Source: Apoda limacodes (taxonomy: Eukaryota > Arthropoda > Insecta > Lepidoptera > Limacodidae). From it: a stretch of 64,000 bases of DNA. The DNA lies in contig OX291557.1 in NCBI GenBank assembly GCA_946406115.1, positions 14,106,501 to 14,170,500 of the forward strand. The letters run 5' to 3'. The translations under genes were made by a program, and so were the position numbers. Every line of letters starts with the position of its first letter. Position 1 is the stretch's first letter. Positions 44,865 through 57,523 of the stretch are shown piece after piece. The notes beneath the pieces were generated by a model. The model was not told where the DNA came from. It saw only the letters and a list, made by a program, of their open reading frames with translations, and did no database searches.

Positions 44865-45013
44865 GTGAGGAAAAGACTCCTGAGAACGGTGCTGTGCCAG
44901 ACGATATAAGTCAATTCTACCAACAATTAGACAAAGATGACGACGAGGATGAAGCGACTGACCTCACTACTAACACCGCCGTTGCATTTGAAGTCGATCC
45001 TGACAAAATAGAG
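44865..45013 (+). CDS. hay: haywire/ERCC3 (XPB) exon C
   Basis: Acceptor ttctgtaatgcag, donor GAG|GTAAGC. Encodes the variable acidic linker (DKDDDEDEATDLTT) and VAFEVDPDKIE, which leads into the core domain of XPB. The phase agrees with both neighbours (glycine codon split G|GT with exon B, complete codon at the end). Confidence 0.9.
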
Positions 45014-45057
45014 GTAAGCATAACTCTTAACGATTGCTACAATTTGACACAACACAG

Positions 45058-45115
45058 CCAGAAGATGTGCCATTAGGAGGTCGCCCATCCAGGTACTACT
45101 GAACTCGGACAATGT
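45058..45115 (-). repeat. 5S-like SINE fragment in a hay intron
   Basis: Minus strand gagttcagtagtacctggat followed by gggcgacctcc matches the 5S rRNA internal region as used by the 5S-derived SINEs at 4.1 and 57.3 kb. It begins only about 45 bases after the exon C donor. Confidence 0.55.
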
Positions 45116-45524
45116 GATTGAATTGAATGAGGCTGGTTATTCCGAAATCTGTAAGCGGGTGTCTATTAATTACGTGTCGTGTTTATAGAGGGGGTGGAGC
45201 TTAATCTCACGTGGGAGAGGGGGGGGGTTAACATATGACTAAATATTACATAATAATATTTATCACGACTATGCGAACGCTACAAAGTTGCAAATAACTG
45301 TGGTTTTTTAAATAAATCTAACGCAAATAAGCAAAGATATATTTACACTAATAATGCGCATTCCGAAAAATATCACGTCTAACCTAGGGGAAAGGGAGGG
45401 TCAAAAAATCGCCTTACGTGATTACTGGACGCCCTCTAACCTAGGTTATACTTATATCTTGGCATAAGTAAATTTCAATAAGCTATACGAAAGATTATTA
45501 AATCCTAAGCTGGCTCCAAACTGA

Positions 45525-45722
<198 letters not shown>

Positions 45723-46185
45723 TGAGCTCTCTCGAATTATTTAGTTTAGTTCTTTCACAAATAAATGGTAAAAAAAATAATACTTTCATATAAGCCAGAG
45801 ATGTAAAAGAAACAAAATGCCTTTGTTCTATCGATGACATGCATTACAAACTATTTATTAGAAGCGTGATTCGACGACTCAATATCTAATATTCCAAACA
45901 ATAACTTCGTAGGAATAAGTGATAATAGATGGTCTTATAAATTTCAATCAAGGGTCACATTAACGTACAAAGCAGGCACCCGGTGCAGTTATGTGCAGGT
46001 TCGTATTTTGTGTAAAGCTAGTTTTTTTTTTCTATTACCAGCTCCAACTCTCTCAAATTAATTCTCAGTACCACTACAAATTATCTTCATACTAAATATA
46101 ACACTAACGGCAAATTCTTTATATATTATATTATTGATCATAGGCATATTTTTCACTAAAAATCTTTTATATGATGTAAACACAG

Positions 46186-46356
46186 GTCTGGAGTCATAGT
46201 TTTGCCATGCGGTGCGGGAAAATCACTGGTGGGCGTGACAGCCGTATGCACAGTCCGCAAGCGAGCGCTCGTACTCTGCAATTCTGGAGTCTCCGTGGAG
46301 CAGTGGAAGCAACAGTTCAAGTGCTGGTCCACCGCTGACGACAGCATGATATGCAG
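46186..46356 (+). CDS. hay: haywire/ERCC3 (XPB) exon E, Walker A exon
   Basis: Acceptor atgtaaacacag, donor CAG|GTATGA. Encodes [19 protein letters not shown], helicase motif I with GAGKS, then [20 protein letters not shown] (motif Ia). It ends MICR with a split Arg codon. In complete XPB the next residues lead to the DEVH motif; no such exon is found in the remaining 17.6 kb. The five exons total about 279 codons of a protein near 800 residues. Confidence 0.93.
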
Positions 46357-47492
46357 GTATGAATTTCCAATAGGTCACTCAGCCATGAATGTATAAACAT
46401 GGGTTATCATAACCGCCATTTGTATCCACAACTCCTTACTCTATATCAAAACATTACTAAAGTTCGTAAACTGCACAGTATAGTCACTGTACAAACAACC
46501 CATTGTTTGAGTTAGATAGGAATGGTTTATTCGTTACTACTAGCATAAAAACAATTTTGTCATTCGGCCTAATATTCTTTCAAAAACAACCTTTTCCCCG
46601 GGGCTCTGCCCGCGCTAAATTCGTCTATGGGTGTGGGATTCCTACGGCAATTCCTTGATTAGGGAGTTTCTATAGTATAGTTTAATTTGTCCGCATGGAA
46701 TTCGGTTATAGTTATTCCTGCGGAAATAATTGAATTCTTCGGAATACAAAGTACACTATATCTATTGACCTATTATTTACTAACGTGGATTACATAATAT
46801 GATGTCAATATATCTTTTTCAGTCTCCAACTGACCAAGTTCTAAATTTCAGCTTAATTTTTGGCTCCGTTTGAAACATTACATTGTATGTGCTATTTAGA
46901 AGTCTTAGGTCTAGGCGGATAGCTTTCTCGAGAATTTCCATACCGCTCGTTTCATACAATGTTTTTCATTACATTTGTAAATTAAATACATAAATTTGTA
47001 AAAAGTAAATAAATATAAGATGAATATGATAGATGATAAAAAAAACTCACCAAGACTAAATTTAAATAGAGGGAATATTAATAATATATCTAGAGAATTT
47101 ATGAATTAAAAAGTTTCGGCTGAAGTTAAAACTAAACTATACAACAAACATAAAAACATATTTAGAACTGTGGTACAGCTTTTATACATATTTGATAGAA
47201 TAGGCGCGTCATTACCGCCCATGGGTTCTTTGAACTCGCGCTTTGCATAGGGAAAAGTAAAATGTACAAAGAAAAAGCCCATGGGAGTAATTAAGGTCTT
47301 AGCACCCGCTTTATTTGCACGTAAGTGTGACGAAAAATCATTTTTGTCAAACATGCTACGATATGCGACCATATCTTGCATAAGCTTCTTTGGGATAAAT
47401 CATACTTGCAGCACTATATCAGAGAGCGGCCCGCAATGTTTTGTCCGGCAAATACGTAATCTGACAATGAAACGAACTATTTCACACCCGAA
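46357..47492. other. No further hay exon seen; Helitron scrap at 46590-46790
   Basis: ttttccccggggctctgcccgc and aattcgtctatgggtgtggg at 46593-46640 are a diverged Helitron 3'-end region. The rest is AT-rich non-coding. Confidence 0.45.
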
Positions 47493-47934
47493 CCACAGAT
47501 TATATAATACTATACTAGTACAGATGCCTCATCCCATACAATGAAATAGAACCGCCGTAACTCGGGCTATTTTTCGGGCTATCTTGTTTAGCCGCTAGAT
47601 GCCGTAAGTAGCAGCAGGTCGAAAATATTAGCTAACGACATCTAGCGTTTCTCGTTGAATACTTACTGTTATGCTGGTAACTGGTTCTTTGGAGTCAATA
47701 GATGGCGATAACTGTGTCTAATACCACAGATTATATAATACTATACTAGTACAGATGCCTCATCCCATACAATAAAATGGGACCGCCGTAACTGGGGCTA
47801 TTCTGTTTAGCCGCTAGATGCCGTAAGTAGCAGCGGGTCAAAAATATTAGCTAACGACATCTAGCGATTCTCGTGTATACTTGTAACTGGTTCTTTGAAG
47901 TCGATAAATGGCGGTAACTGTGTCTTATACCTAG
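47493..47934. repeat. Two-copy tandem duplication, about 210-230 bp unit
   Basis: ccacagattatataatacta starts both copies (47493 and 47724). The two share cgctagatgccgtaagtagc and gctaacgacatctagcg, each copy containing an inverted pair (cgctagatg / catctagcg). The second copy has small deletions. Confidence 0.85.
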
Positions 47935-50405
47935 CTACATATCGAGCCATACGACAAAACATCGTCCTTCGCGATCCTACATATTTTTATCATAAAGTAG
48001 GAAGACGAGGAAGTTTATTGCGAAAAAGTCTCGAGTACTCGGATCTTGCCTTTTTCTGGAGAATGTAAATGTAAATGGAAGTACATCTTACCTCTCAAGA
48101 TTTAGAAAAAAGGTCTTAAGAGGAGAGTTGTAACTAGTTATTCAAATTTAAAATAATAATGTTAAAGAAGATATGTCATGAAAATATATACCTCCCTATT
48201 ATTTTACAGTATTTTTATAACCAATCGGCAACGATCCGAAATGTAGATATCTATGCAGGTTAAGAAAATTACTGGGTAGGTACATAATAAATATGTAAAA
48301 GTAGGTAGGTACATAATAAAATTATAATCGAAAGCTAAAACGCCACAGTTAGGAGCAGTACGTTTTTTTCGTTATATTTTTTTACAACAGGTACGGATAA
48401 GGTGTTTAAATGTTTCTACCGAATTCCTTTGTTTGCGTCAGGTAATTTACAGGAAATTTGGTATTGAGGTTCAAGATTAAAAATATGTAATGATGGAAAC
48501 TTTTTCAAGTACGAAATAAGGGGGCCAAAAGGTGGGTTTAATTAGTTTTATGTGAAAATCGCAAATTAAATTAAAAAAAAATAATTTAGGGGCATAACAT
48601 TTTATAACAATTTTTTGGGCTGGTTTATAACCTAAAATAGTTTATTAATGAAAAGATTCTCACCAAACTCACGGATGTAAAAAACCCAAAGGTTAAATTA
48701 TTATTAAATGACAGATGTTTTGTGATCAATTTCTTTTATGAAAATCCTATGTTTTTGTGTTAGTTGCTAGTATTTAGTGGGTGTTGATATAAAAAATTTA
48801 AAATGAATTCGTATTATAGATATAATACGTACAAAAGAGTCGTGATAAGGAGACCGAAAGGTGGTTGAATGTTTAGGTATCTCTAAAATTCCTGAGATAT
48901 TTTTTACTAGATTTTGCCCGTGAATCCGTAAAATAACGTAGCTAAATCGTCGAAATGCACATTTGGTTAGGGCACATGACTAAACCTACAGATAGCTTCA
49001 AACAACCGGCGCTAGCGAGAACACTACTACAAACACGGGTATGTGTGCGTGACCTGTCACTGACACGCCGTGCGTCAGTGGCAAAAGGAATCAAAAGGAA
49101 ATTTCCTTTTTTACATACCTAAAAGATCTTGACGGGTAAATACCTGTATTTTTTTATTCTAAGTTGGCTCAATAATTACAAAAGGAAGGTGAATCTTAAA
49201 AAACGTAAAATAATGATACATATAAAAATGCATATATTAATGTATATGCATAATTATATTATTGGTACCTCCCTATTGAATACATATTAAATCAGATATC
49301 TTTGTTAGGGTTCCATAGCCAAATGGCAAAAAGGTCCCGTATAAATCCATCATATACCTCCGTCTATCCGCATGTCACAGCGTTATAATTCCGCTATCTT
49401 TGCATATGTAGATTGTGATTAAACTCTCTTATGTGAACCACGAAACAGATTTGTAATGAAATTAAGAAAAAATATTTAGGTGTAGCTCCGTACATTAAAC
49501 TGAGGTAAGAAATCGATATCAGCTATCTATTGATTTAATTTACTAAATGTGTCAGTTGAAAACACTTCCAGCTTAGGTATGATTCTTGAAACGTTATAAC
49601 GTTAGTATATTTTTAGAACCTCATAAGCTCTTTCATTAGATACCCCACACGACGGGTTTCTGAAAAAAATTTTTTACATCCAATACAAAAAAAGATGACA
49701 TCCCCCCCTTATTGTTTTGCCCTAAAGTACCTGTGTGCCAAACGGCTAAACTCTACATCGCTTTGCGGTTTTCTTTTTGATTACACCTAGGACTACGCCG
49801 CCTGCCAGCGGGTCGAACGAAACATGTTTAGTTTACTTCGACTAGTAGGTATAGTATTTTATAATCTGTGTCTTCGCATTGTTTCTTGAGTTTTGCTTTT
49901 GCGGTGATTTTGTGTAAAAGAAAGTTTCGTTATTTTGTTTTTTTTTTAGAACAATTGTAGAATGATTTCCTTAAAATCAAGTGTAAGCAGTGCCAAATGA
50001 TAGTATCTCATGGTGGGCAGGGAAAAACAGAAATTACTACGAGTATGAACAACCAATAATGTCAACCAACCCTGATACCTCAGCTAGGTTCTATGATTAA
50101 ATGTTCGATCGACCACAGACAATTTCTCCCAGTCGCAGTCCTAGTCGGCGCTCTTTGCCGAATAGTCAGTCAGCTTTACCGACTAGTCGGAACATCCCTA
50201 CTTTTAAGCGACCTGTTGGCTTATTTTCTCGTACACTAATCGCTTCAAGTGTGCCTATAAAAATTTGAGTTCCCTCGATTTCTCCAGGATTCCATCATTT
50301 TATCCTGACCTGATGACCATGAGACCATCTGGGAAGTATACTCTTTCAAACATATAAGAATTTTCCAAATCGGTCAAGGCGACTGCGAGTATTCGGAAAA
50401 CATAC
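47935..50405. other. No gene seen
   Basis: AT-rich non-coding sequence. A scrap of the GGTTCC repeat is visible near 49310 (gttagggttccatagcc) and a dispersed repeat near 50330. Confidence 0.4.
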
Positions 50406-51173
50406 ATAAAAAAAGATTTCGATGAATAAGGAACTCCCTCCTTTTTTGAAGTGAATTAAATAGACGACAATATATACACTAAACAACTCATGATATCTGT
50501 GAAGTCAAAGAAAGATTAAAGCGTATTTAATTTTTTACAAGTAAAATAAAACTACTTTTTATATACCTACTTTCTGTTTTACTAGTTTATGAAATATCGT
50601 CGTTTATGTAAGTGACTAACTAGTTTTTGCTCGTAAGTGTACTAAAATTTTGTCAAAAATCAGTCGAGTTGAACTAATGCATCGCTTAATTATTAACGGA
50701 TCGATGCAAACGACGATGTCACGGGGTATCCATTTGTTGTATACCAAAACCTTCTCCAGAATGTAACAAATACTTTTCTGAAAACCGTATCAAAATCGGT
50801 TCAGCCAAACGCGAGATAATCACGGACAAACATACATACAAACATATGGGTCAAACTGAGAACCTCCCTGTTTTGAAATTGGTTAAAAATGTAAGCGCTA
50901 TTATCTGAAGCGTTTTGACATCCAAAGTAGGTGCACTTGTGAGATGGCATGCTGTTTTTTAAAAGTGAGCTATCCTTTTCACAAAACATTTTTTTAAGAA
51001 CTTAGACGCATTCGACCCAGGATTAAACTTAAAGAAACAAATTCTACTGAGGTCGAAGTTCACGCTTGCGTGCGTTTCTTTTATAATATATCTAAGTTTT
51101 AAAAATATTTATTTTATATTTGGTGGGTAAGTACACCTATTAAAATTATTCAGTGACACTGTTGTGTGTCGTT
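50406..51173 (+). repeat. Left copy of a duplication flanking the assembly gap
   Basis: About 770 bases matching 51374-52156 with a few percent difference and small indels (for example aagatttcgatgaataagga against aagatttcgataaataagga). It ends at the same phrase (gttgtgtgtcgtt) that occurs in the right copy at 52144-52156. Confidence 0.9.
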
Positions 51174-51373
51174 NNNNNNNNNNNNNNNNNNNNNNNNNNN
51201 NNNNNNNNNNNNNNNNNNNNNNNNNNNNNNNNNNNNNNNNNNNNNNNNNNNNNNNNNNNNNNNNNNNNNNNNNNNNNNNNNNNNNNNNNNNNNNNNNNNN
51301 NNNNNNNNNNNNNNNNNNNNNNNNNNNNNNNNNNNNNNNNNNNNNNNNNNNNNNNNNNNNNNNNNNNNNNNNN
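51174..51373. other. Assembly gap (200 N)
   Basis: Run of exactly 200 N. The round length suggests a placeholder of unknown true size. Apparent ORFs across it are artefacts. Confidence 0.99.
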
Positions 51374-52156
51374 ATAAAAAAAGATTTCGATAAATAAGGA
51401 ACTCCCTCCTTTTTTGAAGTGAATTAATAACTAGTCACTTAATTAGACGACAATATATTTCCTAAACAACTCATGATATCTGTGAAGTCAAAGAAAGATT
51501 AAAGCGTATTTAAATATTTATGAGTAAAATAAAGCTTCTTTTAATATACCTACTTTCTGTTTTACTAGTTTATGAAATCTCGTCGTTTATGTAAGTGACT
51601 AACTAGTTTTTGCTCGTAAGTGTACTAAAATTTTGTCAAAAATCAGTCGAGTTAAACTAATGCATCGGTAATTATTAACGGATCGATGCAACCGACGATG
51701 TCACGGGGTATCCATTTGTTGTATACCAAAACCTTCTCCAGAATGTAACAAATACTTTTCTGGAAACCGTATCAAAATCGGTTCAGCCAGACGCGAGATA
51801 ATCACGGACAAACATACATACAAACATATGGGTCAAACTGAGAATCTCCCTGATTTGAAATTGGTTAAAAATGTAAGTGCTATTATCTGAAGCGTTTTGA
51901 CATCTAAAGTAGGTGCACTTGTGCGATAGCATGCTGTTTTTTAAAAGTGAGCTATCCTTTTCACAAAACATTTTTTTAAGAATTAGACGCATTCGACCCA
52001 GGATTAAACTTAAAGAAACAAATTCTACTGAGGTCGAAGTTCACGCTTGCTTTAATAATATATCTAAGTGGTGGGTAGATACCAAAAATTATTTATTTTA
52101 TATTTGGTGGGTAAGTACACCTATTCAAATTATTCAGTGACACTGTTGTGTGTCGT
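51374..52156 (+). repeat. Right copy of a duplication flanking the assembly gap
   Basis: Begins directly after the N run at the base equivalent to 50406. Includes indels relative to the left copy, such as an extra actagtcactt near 51431. Confidence 0.9.
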
Positions 52157-53352
52157 TATCAAACTCAGAACATACGAACAGTGTCATCTATCAATCAATA
52201 GTTAAAATTTATTAACTAAACCGGCGCGTAGTTCAATTTATTCCCGCTTAAAGTACAACGACCTCATTCAATTTATGTAAAATTTCGAAAATTTAATAAA
52301 GGCGCCCATTACTTCATTTTTGTTAGCTTAAGGGACATTTTGATATTAAAAAAAATATTTTCAAGGGTCGGTTACTTTTCTTTTTCAGTAAAACAACAAC
52401 CTAAATAACAAAACGATACACACATCGCCATCTATTAATATGAATTTAAATCATTTCTGTTTCTTTGGGATAAGACCCCGTGGTAATTACTATTTACATT
52501 CAAACAAGTTGTCCACTCATATGGTTTTTATGAATAAGTGCACTAAATTATTGGATTTTATTGACTTATCTACTAAGGGAAGTAATAGTGCTATGCGGTT
52601 ATAATTGCGCTTATGGGATACTCTGCTATTTTGTTATGAAAAACATATATTATGAAGGTAAATATTTTATCAAATTTATTCTCATTGAGTAAGAGTAACT
52701 CGGGGCCCAGTAAATAACATTAGTCTATCGATAACTATATGCGAAGTCAAGCAACGATCATAGGGCGGAGTCAGACATTGAATGGGTGACCCCCTTACAT
52801 ACAATAAACTGTCGGACCTGGATTTTGTTATATGGCAGCACTTGTAAAGCCAAGTCAGGGGCCCTATGGGCTTGCAAATCAGTCAAAAATAATGTCTGCC
52901 AATTTGAACCAAGTCAGCTCAGAGGACTACGGCCTCAGCCTCCCCCTAAGAAGTGTCCTGTTCCACCGTAGTGAGGACAACAACAGCTTAAGGAACATTC
53001 ATATTGTGTAGTTTTAGCATTTCGATATTCAGCGAAAAAAAATTTACTTATCAATTTTTTCTTGGTGTAGTTAATGAGTAAGACACAACATAATTCTTAT
53101 ACAAAAACTGTAGAAACAGAGTAATAAAAGATTTTAGTACAACCGCTTTCCCTACGGTCACGTTGGACCAGTTTGACTTGCGCTCGCGGTTAAGGGGCAA
53201 CCAAATATTAATTTTCAGATCAGACTTTTTTAAGAGATAATGTTATAAACGAACGTAGAGCTCGCTAAATTGGCATTGGAATTTGTAGCTGAATTTTGTC
53301 ACAGTCTAAGATTTTTATAAAATCGGTGGCACGATGACATGAAATTACGGTA
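52157..53352. other. No gene seen
   Basis: Nothing recognised; 52760-52990 is more GC-balanced but without a supported ORF. Confidence 0.35.
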
Positions 53353-53746
53353 TCTATACATATAAAATGCTTTGTCCTGAATGACTGATGGATTAACGTA
53401 CAGCCTATCGTAGAGACCTGAAACTTGAAGGGTGTGTTCTATGTATGACGTAGGTATCCGATAAGCAACGATTTTTCGAAATTCTACCACTAAGGGGGTG
53501 AAAAAGGGGGGCAAAGTTTGTATGGGACAATGTGATTCCTTGGTCCAATCTCCTTCAAATTTTGCATAAGCCTTTTGCATTAACCTTTTTTAATTAGTTT
53601 TTAGTAGTTGATTATTTATTATTTTTGAGAAATAGAGAGATGGAACGAGAGTGTTAGTAGATTTTTTTCTATAATTGAGAAGTTGCCGTAAGAATCCTAC
53701 GCCGATAACCAAATTTAGGGCGGGCGAAGCCGCTGGCAAAAGCTAG
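53353..53746 (+). mobile_element. Complete non-autonomous Helitron
   Basis: Starts TCTATACATATAAAATGC after A (53352) and ends with a palindromic gcgggcgaagccgctggc followed by AAAAGCTAG before T (53747). Both termini and the A|T insertion site fit Helitron rules. Length 394 bp. Its first half is a different body (ctttgtcctgaatgactga) from the Helitrons at 9-10 kb, while its 3' end is the same, so it appears chimeric. Confidence 0.8.
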
Positions 53747-54439
53747 TATCATTATAATATGATCGTTTGTGTTCCATGTTTTAACTTCGCGTATCGACAA
53801 CTCAACCATTTAACCGAATATTTAAGACCTACGTATCTAATAAATAACCCTAATCATTGCTAAGATTTGTTCCCTGGTCACACCCTCAAGATTCAGGATA
53901 TATAAGCCTTTCTAACAATGTAAATGTTTGGATACAAACGTGACGTTCTTGGTCGTTATGTACTACTATACTTATGTATGCTAGTGTCTAAATTCGACTA
54001 CACAACGGCATCGAATTACAAATATTAAATGACACAAATATTGTTTTTGTTTTTCATTTATTAAGGTCAACAAGTAACAAGTTTATTAAAGCTACAATGT
54101 TTTCTTAAATAATAAAGTAACTGCGCTACCCACAAATATACAGTCTAACATATAAACAAATGTTTCGAGGGTAAAAAATCATTCATTAAATTCAGGCATT
54201 TATAGATCGTGTATTCCCCTTAAAGCTTGCTAAATTTAACTCGACCACGCAAACAAACCGTCTTTAAAAATAGAATCGCATTTATTTTGCATTCTGATCT
54301 GAACACGCACATTTCAAGATAATGTATAGGTATATATTTACGGTTTTATTCCCCAAAAGAGAATAACCAATGGGTGGATATTTACCAAGTGATGAGCCTA
54401 TTACCACAATACTGCTTGTGGAGTTATATAGAGCCATAT
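53747..54439. other. No gene seen
   Basis: Nothing recognised. Confidence 0.35.
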
Positions 54440-54530
54440 GGACTGCTGCGGCCATCTCTAGGAGGGTGCACCAGCTTGGCCCTTTTGATTCGGTTCAACG
54501 ACAGGCTGTGATAATTGTTGTTCGAAATTT
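54440..54530 (+). repeat. LINE fragment (13.4-kb family)
   Basis: gcaccagcttggcccttttg and cggttcaacgacaggctgtg match the LINE around 15075-15125 (FDSVQRRAV region). Truncated at both ends. Confidence 0.8.
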
Positions 54531-55456
54531 AAGCCTTGAGGGTAAAATAAATATGAAAATGTAAGTAGGTATTTTAATGATAGGATATATAAATAAAAGT
54601 CTGAAGTTTAAAAAATGGATATGAAATGTCCATAAACAACTACCGTTTCGGATTCAAAGTCGCGTTCTAGCCAGAAGAAACGGCGAAAGAAACTCTCCAG
54701 CATACGCTCTTTTGAATGTTTTATTAGAATTACAAAAATATCACAACTTTTACGAGATATAAAATATCTACTCATTAAATCTATGTTTCGAGTGAAAACA
54801 CAAATAAGCCTTAAGCATTTCTAAGATTCGTAAGCTATTCACAAACTGCAAGAACAAAAATTATAAGTACTTAAGGACCTTAATGACTGATCCAGGCAAA
54901 TGCTACAAAGAGCTAAAACTTTCAGCTAGATATTACGTATGCAATATTAATTTAACATTTATACTATACCAAAATATACATAATTAAAAATACACAATGA
55001 AATATCATCTTCTGCAAAGAAACTACATAATTAATTGTACTTAACTAAAGTGTTGGCAGCGTCACTTTATACATTTTGTACACTATTTACTTTCATTGAT
55101 TTTATTACGCAACACAGTTTATACAACCAGTAGGCTTCAATTCGAATTCACAACTGCCGGCTCTCTTGAGCCAACCCTTTTTATTTGTAGTGACAAACAA
55201 CACGATCGGGTGGGGCGGTCAGGTAGCACACCAGAATCACGCCATTTACATATTTACATTATACCAAAACTGTTTTTGATCTTTGAAATACACATTTAGA
55301 GTACAGATATGATTACCTATCTAATCCATTGCGTAAAACTACACACATCACTCAATTAATAAATGAAAATAAGCAATCATTATTCATGTATTTTATCAAT
55401 TGATCAACTTTTAATACATTTAATTTTTATTCAAATTAATCACACAAACCACAATA
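54531..55456. other. No gene seen
   Basis: AT-rich; nothing recognised. Confidence 0.35.
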
Positions 55457-55700
55457 TGCTAACAGAAATTATGCCCACGACTACTTTCTACCATCGGGAG
55501 GAAATTTATGCTCACACTTTAGAACCTAAATGGTCTCGTAGAGTGCTATTTCATAGAAACTTCCTGCAGCGAACGCTTAGGTTGTGGACTGAGCTCCCTG
55601 CTGAGGTTTTCTCTAAGGAGTACATATGGGGTTCTTCAAGAAAGAAGTTATAAGATTATTGAAGGGTAGGCAACTTGCGAGTGGTGCCCCAGGTGACCGC
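55457..55700 (+). repeat. LINE 3' coding fragment (13.4-kb family)
   Basis: Encodes MPTTTFYHREEIYAHTLEPK and LRLWTELPAEVFSKEY, homologous to the last 80 residues of the 687-aa RT, and runs into the 3' UTR (gaagggtaggcaacttgcga). Confidence 0.85.
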
Positions 55701-55779
55701 TGACCATAAGGCAAACCGTAAAAAAATCTTCAGCTCTTCTTTAAAACCGTATTGAAAGTTCTAAACTAGTGTTTAGGTG

Positions 55780-55920
55780 TAACCGCCCGCAGATGGCAGC
55801 CGTACCCCTTATAGAGCTGGACTTGTGATTTATAAAGCAACAGATTTGCCCTAAGTGAACTAAGTTTTCCGTCCTAAATCGGAGACATAAGACAGAGTGG
55901 TCTGTATTGGACACACAAAA
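55780..55920 (-). repeat. LINE fragment in opposite orientation
   Basis: Plus-strand text gtgaactaagttttccgtcc and catcggag-like continuation correspond to the reverse strand of the LINE at about 14700-14780 (SQIETTLSQVSDWG region). With 55457-55700 it makes a head-to-head arrangement, although the two pieces come from different parts of the LINE. Confidence 0.55.
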
Positions 55921-55929
55921 TCTCTGCAC

Positions 55930-56725
55930 CTTTTTGTCATTTGCGTAGCATGTCGTCGATCATTTTTAAGAAAACATGAGTTCGAATCGGACGTTTTGTG
56001 CCTAGCCAGTTTTATTTTTTATCCCCTTTATATAAATCATTTATACCAGATTTTAATACAAAGATGCTTGTCCTAAAACATTCACTTTATTCCACTTCGC
56101 CACGCTCTATCATATCCCTACATTTGATCTTCCTCCGCTAGCTCCGTAGGTCGCTGGGCGGTGGTTTCTATGAACGCCTGCCGGCGTAAATTGATGCAAA
56201 GTAAACCACTTTGTAACTGGGCTGTGTGTGGACTCACGCACTGAGGGTCCCACCACACAATTTCTAAACTGCCTAGTAAGAACTAAAGATAGCATGGCGC
56301 CCGCAGAAACTTTATATCTTTACTTTCTAGCGCTATCTTGTTTCAACGTTACTGACGGAGTTAACTTAAAAACAAACCAATTGAAATATATAATTTAGTC
56401 AGACAAATAATTTAGACAATTTTCGCTAGATGGCCCTTTAGCTTTTTTAGCCTAGGTATAACATATTATTATTATTAACTTACTTTGTGCCTCAAAACCC
56501 TAAAAATGCTAGGCGTCGCGTGTCCGCTTTAATAGATTTATATATTTTGCATACGAAATTAATTTCTTGTCGCCACTTTACGTTATAAACCTTCCTTATG
56601 CCTCTGAGGTTAGGTAACATACGTACCTACACCGGTTTATAGAAACCACCGCCCTAGATGATATTCCTACGTACTTCAGTCTTTTACAATCAATATAAAT
56701 ATTAATTCATTTAGGTATGTTGCAG
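55930..56725. other. No gene seen before the candidate exon
   Basis: AT-rich non-coding sequence. Confidence 0.35.
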
Positions 56726-56847
56726 AGTGGTGGTGGACGGGCGCATGCGTCGGCGCAGCGGTGGTACTGTGCGGGGCCGCGGGCGCGCTGGCCCGCCCGC
56801 TGCTGCGGTGGCGCCGCGCCGCCGCCGCCTCCGCAACTACCGACCCC
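56726..56847 (+). CDS. Candidate orphan exon encoding a transmembrane segment
   Basis: A sharply GC-rich 122-bp block bounded by an acceptor (aggtatgttgcag) and a donor (CCCC|GTGAGT). One frame reads WWWTGACVGAAVVLCGAAGA then LARPLLRWRR and an Ala-rich tail: a hydrophobic helix of about 20 residues followed by basic residues, as at the cytoplasmic side of a single-pass membrane protein. The other two frames give Arg/Pro-rich text or a stop. I do not recognise the protein. It is on the same strand as hay but is not part of XPB. It may belong to a neighbouring or overlapping gene whose other exons lie outside the window. Confidence 0.42.
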
Positions 56848-57039
56848 GTGAGTCATTCTGTTACATACTATTCCGCCAACCTAATTAATAATTCCACCAA
56901 TTTACAGTTCCACCAACTGACAGTTTAAGAAACACGTGGTATCATACCGTCATCCCTTCATTAACTTACCCTTATAAGACAATAACTATTCCACATTGAT
57001 ACAGTTTATTCATAAGAATAACTGACATACCGTGGCTTT

Positions 57040-57360
57040 TTGCTTGCTTCTTCACCCCAGTACAGGAGCACAGGCTTCTTCTTGGAAAAGGAAGGCTTAT
57101 TCCACCGCGCTAGCCCATTGCGACTTGGCGGTCGTTTGTCGAGCTAGTGGCTACTCATTCTGCAGTTCGTTTTCAAGCCGCCCAGAAGGCCTCTTAATGG
57201 CTGCTCTTATATAACGACAACAGCCATGCCAAGAACCATGGTTGAACGTCCCCTCGAAGCACGGTTCAACGTTCTCTTCGAAGCACGGAGGAGCTTAGAA
57301 AAACGATTACTAGGAGGTCACACATCTGGGTAATGATCACAGCAGACGTTGCTTGAGTTC
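57040..57360 (-). repeat. 5S rRNA-derived SINE
   Basis: Minus strand from about 57357: ctcaagcaacgtctgctgtg then gatgtgtgacctcctagtaa, the degenerate 5S internal region. It is followed by a body (tttctaagctcctccgtgct) shared with the SINE at 3557-4105. Confidence 0.65.
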
Positions 57361-57378
57361 GCTTATCGTTTCCAGTAG

Positions 57379-57441
57379 GCACCTCCGCCTCATGCTGCCG
57401 TCGCGCCCACTTTCAGTTCCACCAATTTTACCAACGTACAG
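57379..57441 (+). CDS. Possible second exon of the orphan gene
   Basis: GCACCTCCGCCTCATGCTGC follows an AG and is open for 21 codons (APPPHAAVAPTFSSTNFTNV) in the phase required by the 56847 donor. The downstream GT is not a strong donor, and GC-rich codon use is the main support. Weak call. Confidence 0.2.
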
Positions 57442-57450
57442 GTCTACCAA

Positions 57451-57523
57451 CTACAGTGCGGTTTCAGAGCAACTTCCTCCAGCGAACGTGTGGGTTGTGT
57501 AATGAGCTCCCTGTCAAGATTTT
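57451..57523 (+). repeat. LINE fragment (13.4-kb family)
   Basis: cagtgcggtttcagagcaac and tgagctccctgtcaagat match the LINE at 15339-15405. Confidence 0.8.

Noticed and set aside
51153..51397. ORFs running through the N block
   Set aside because: They are translations of unknown bases and carry no information.
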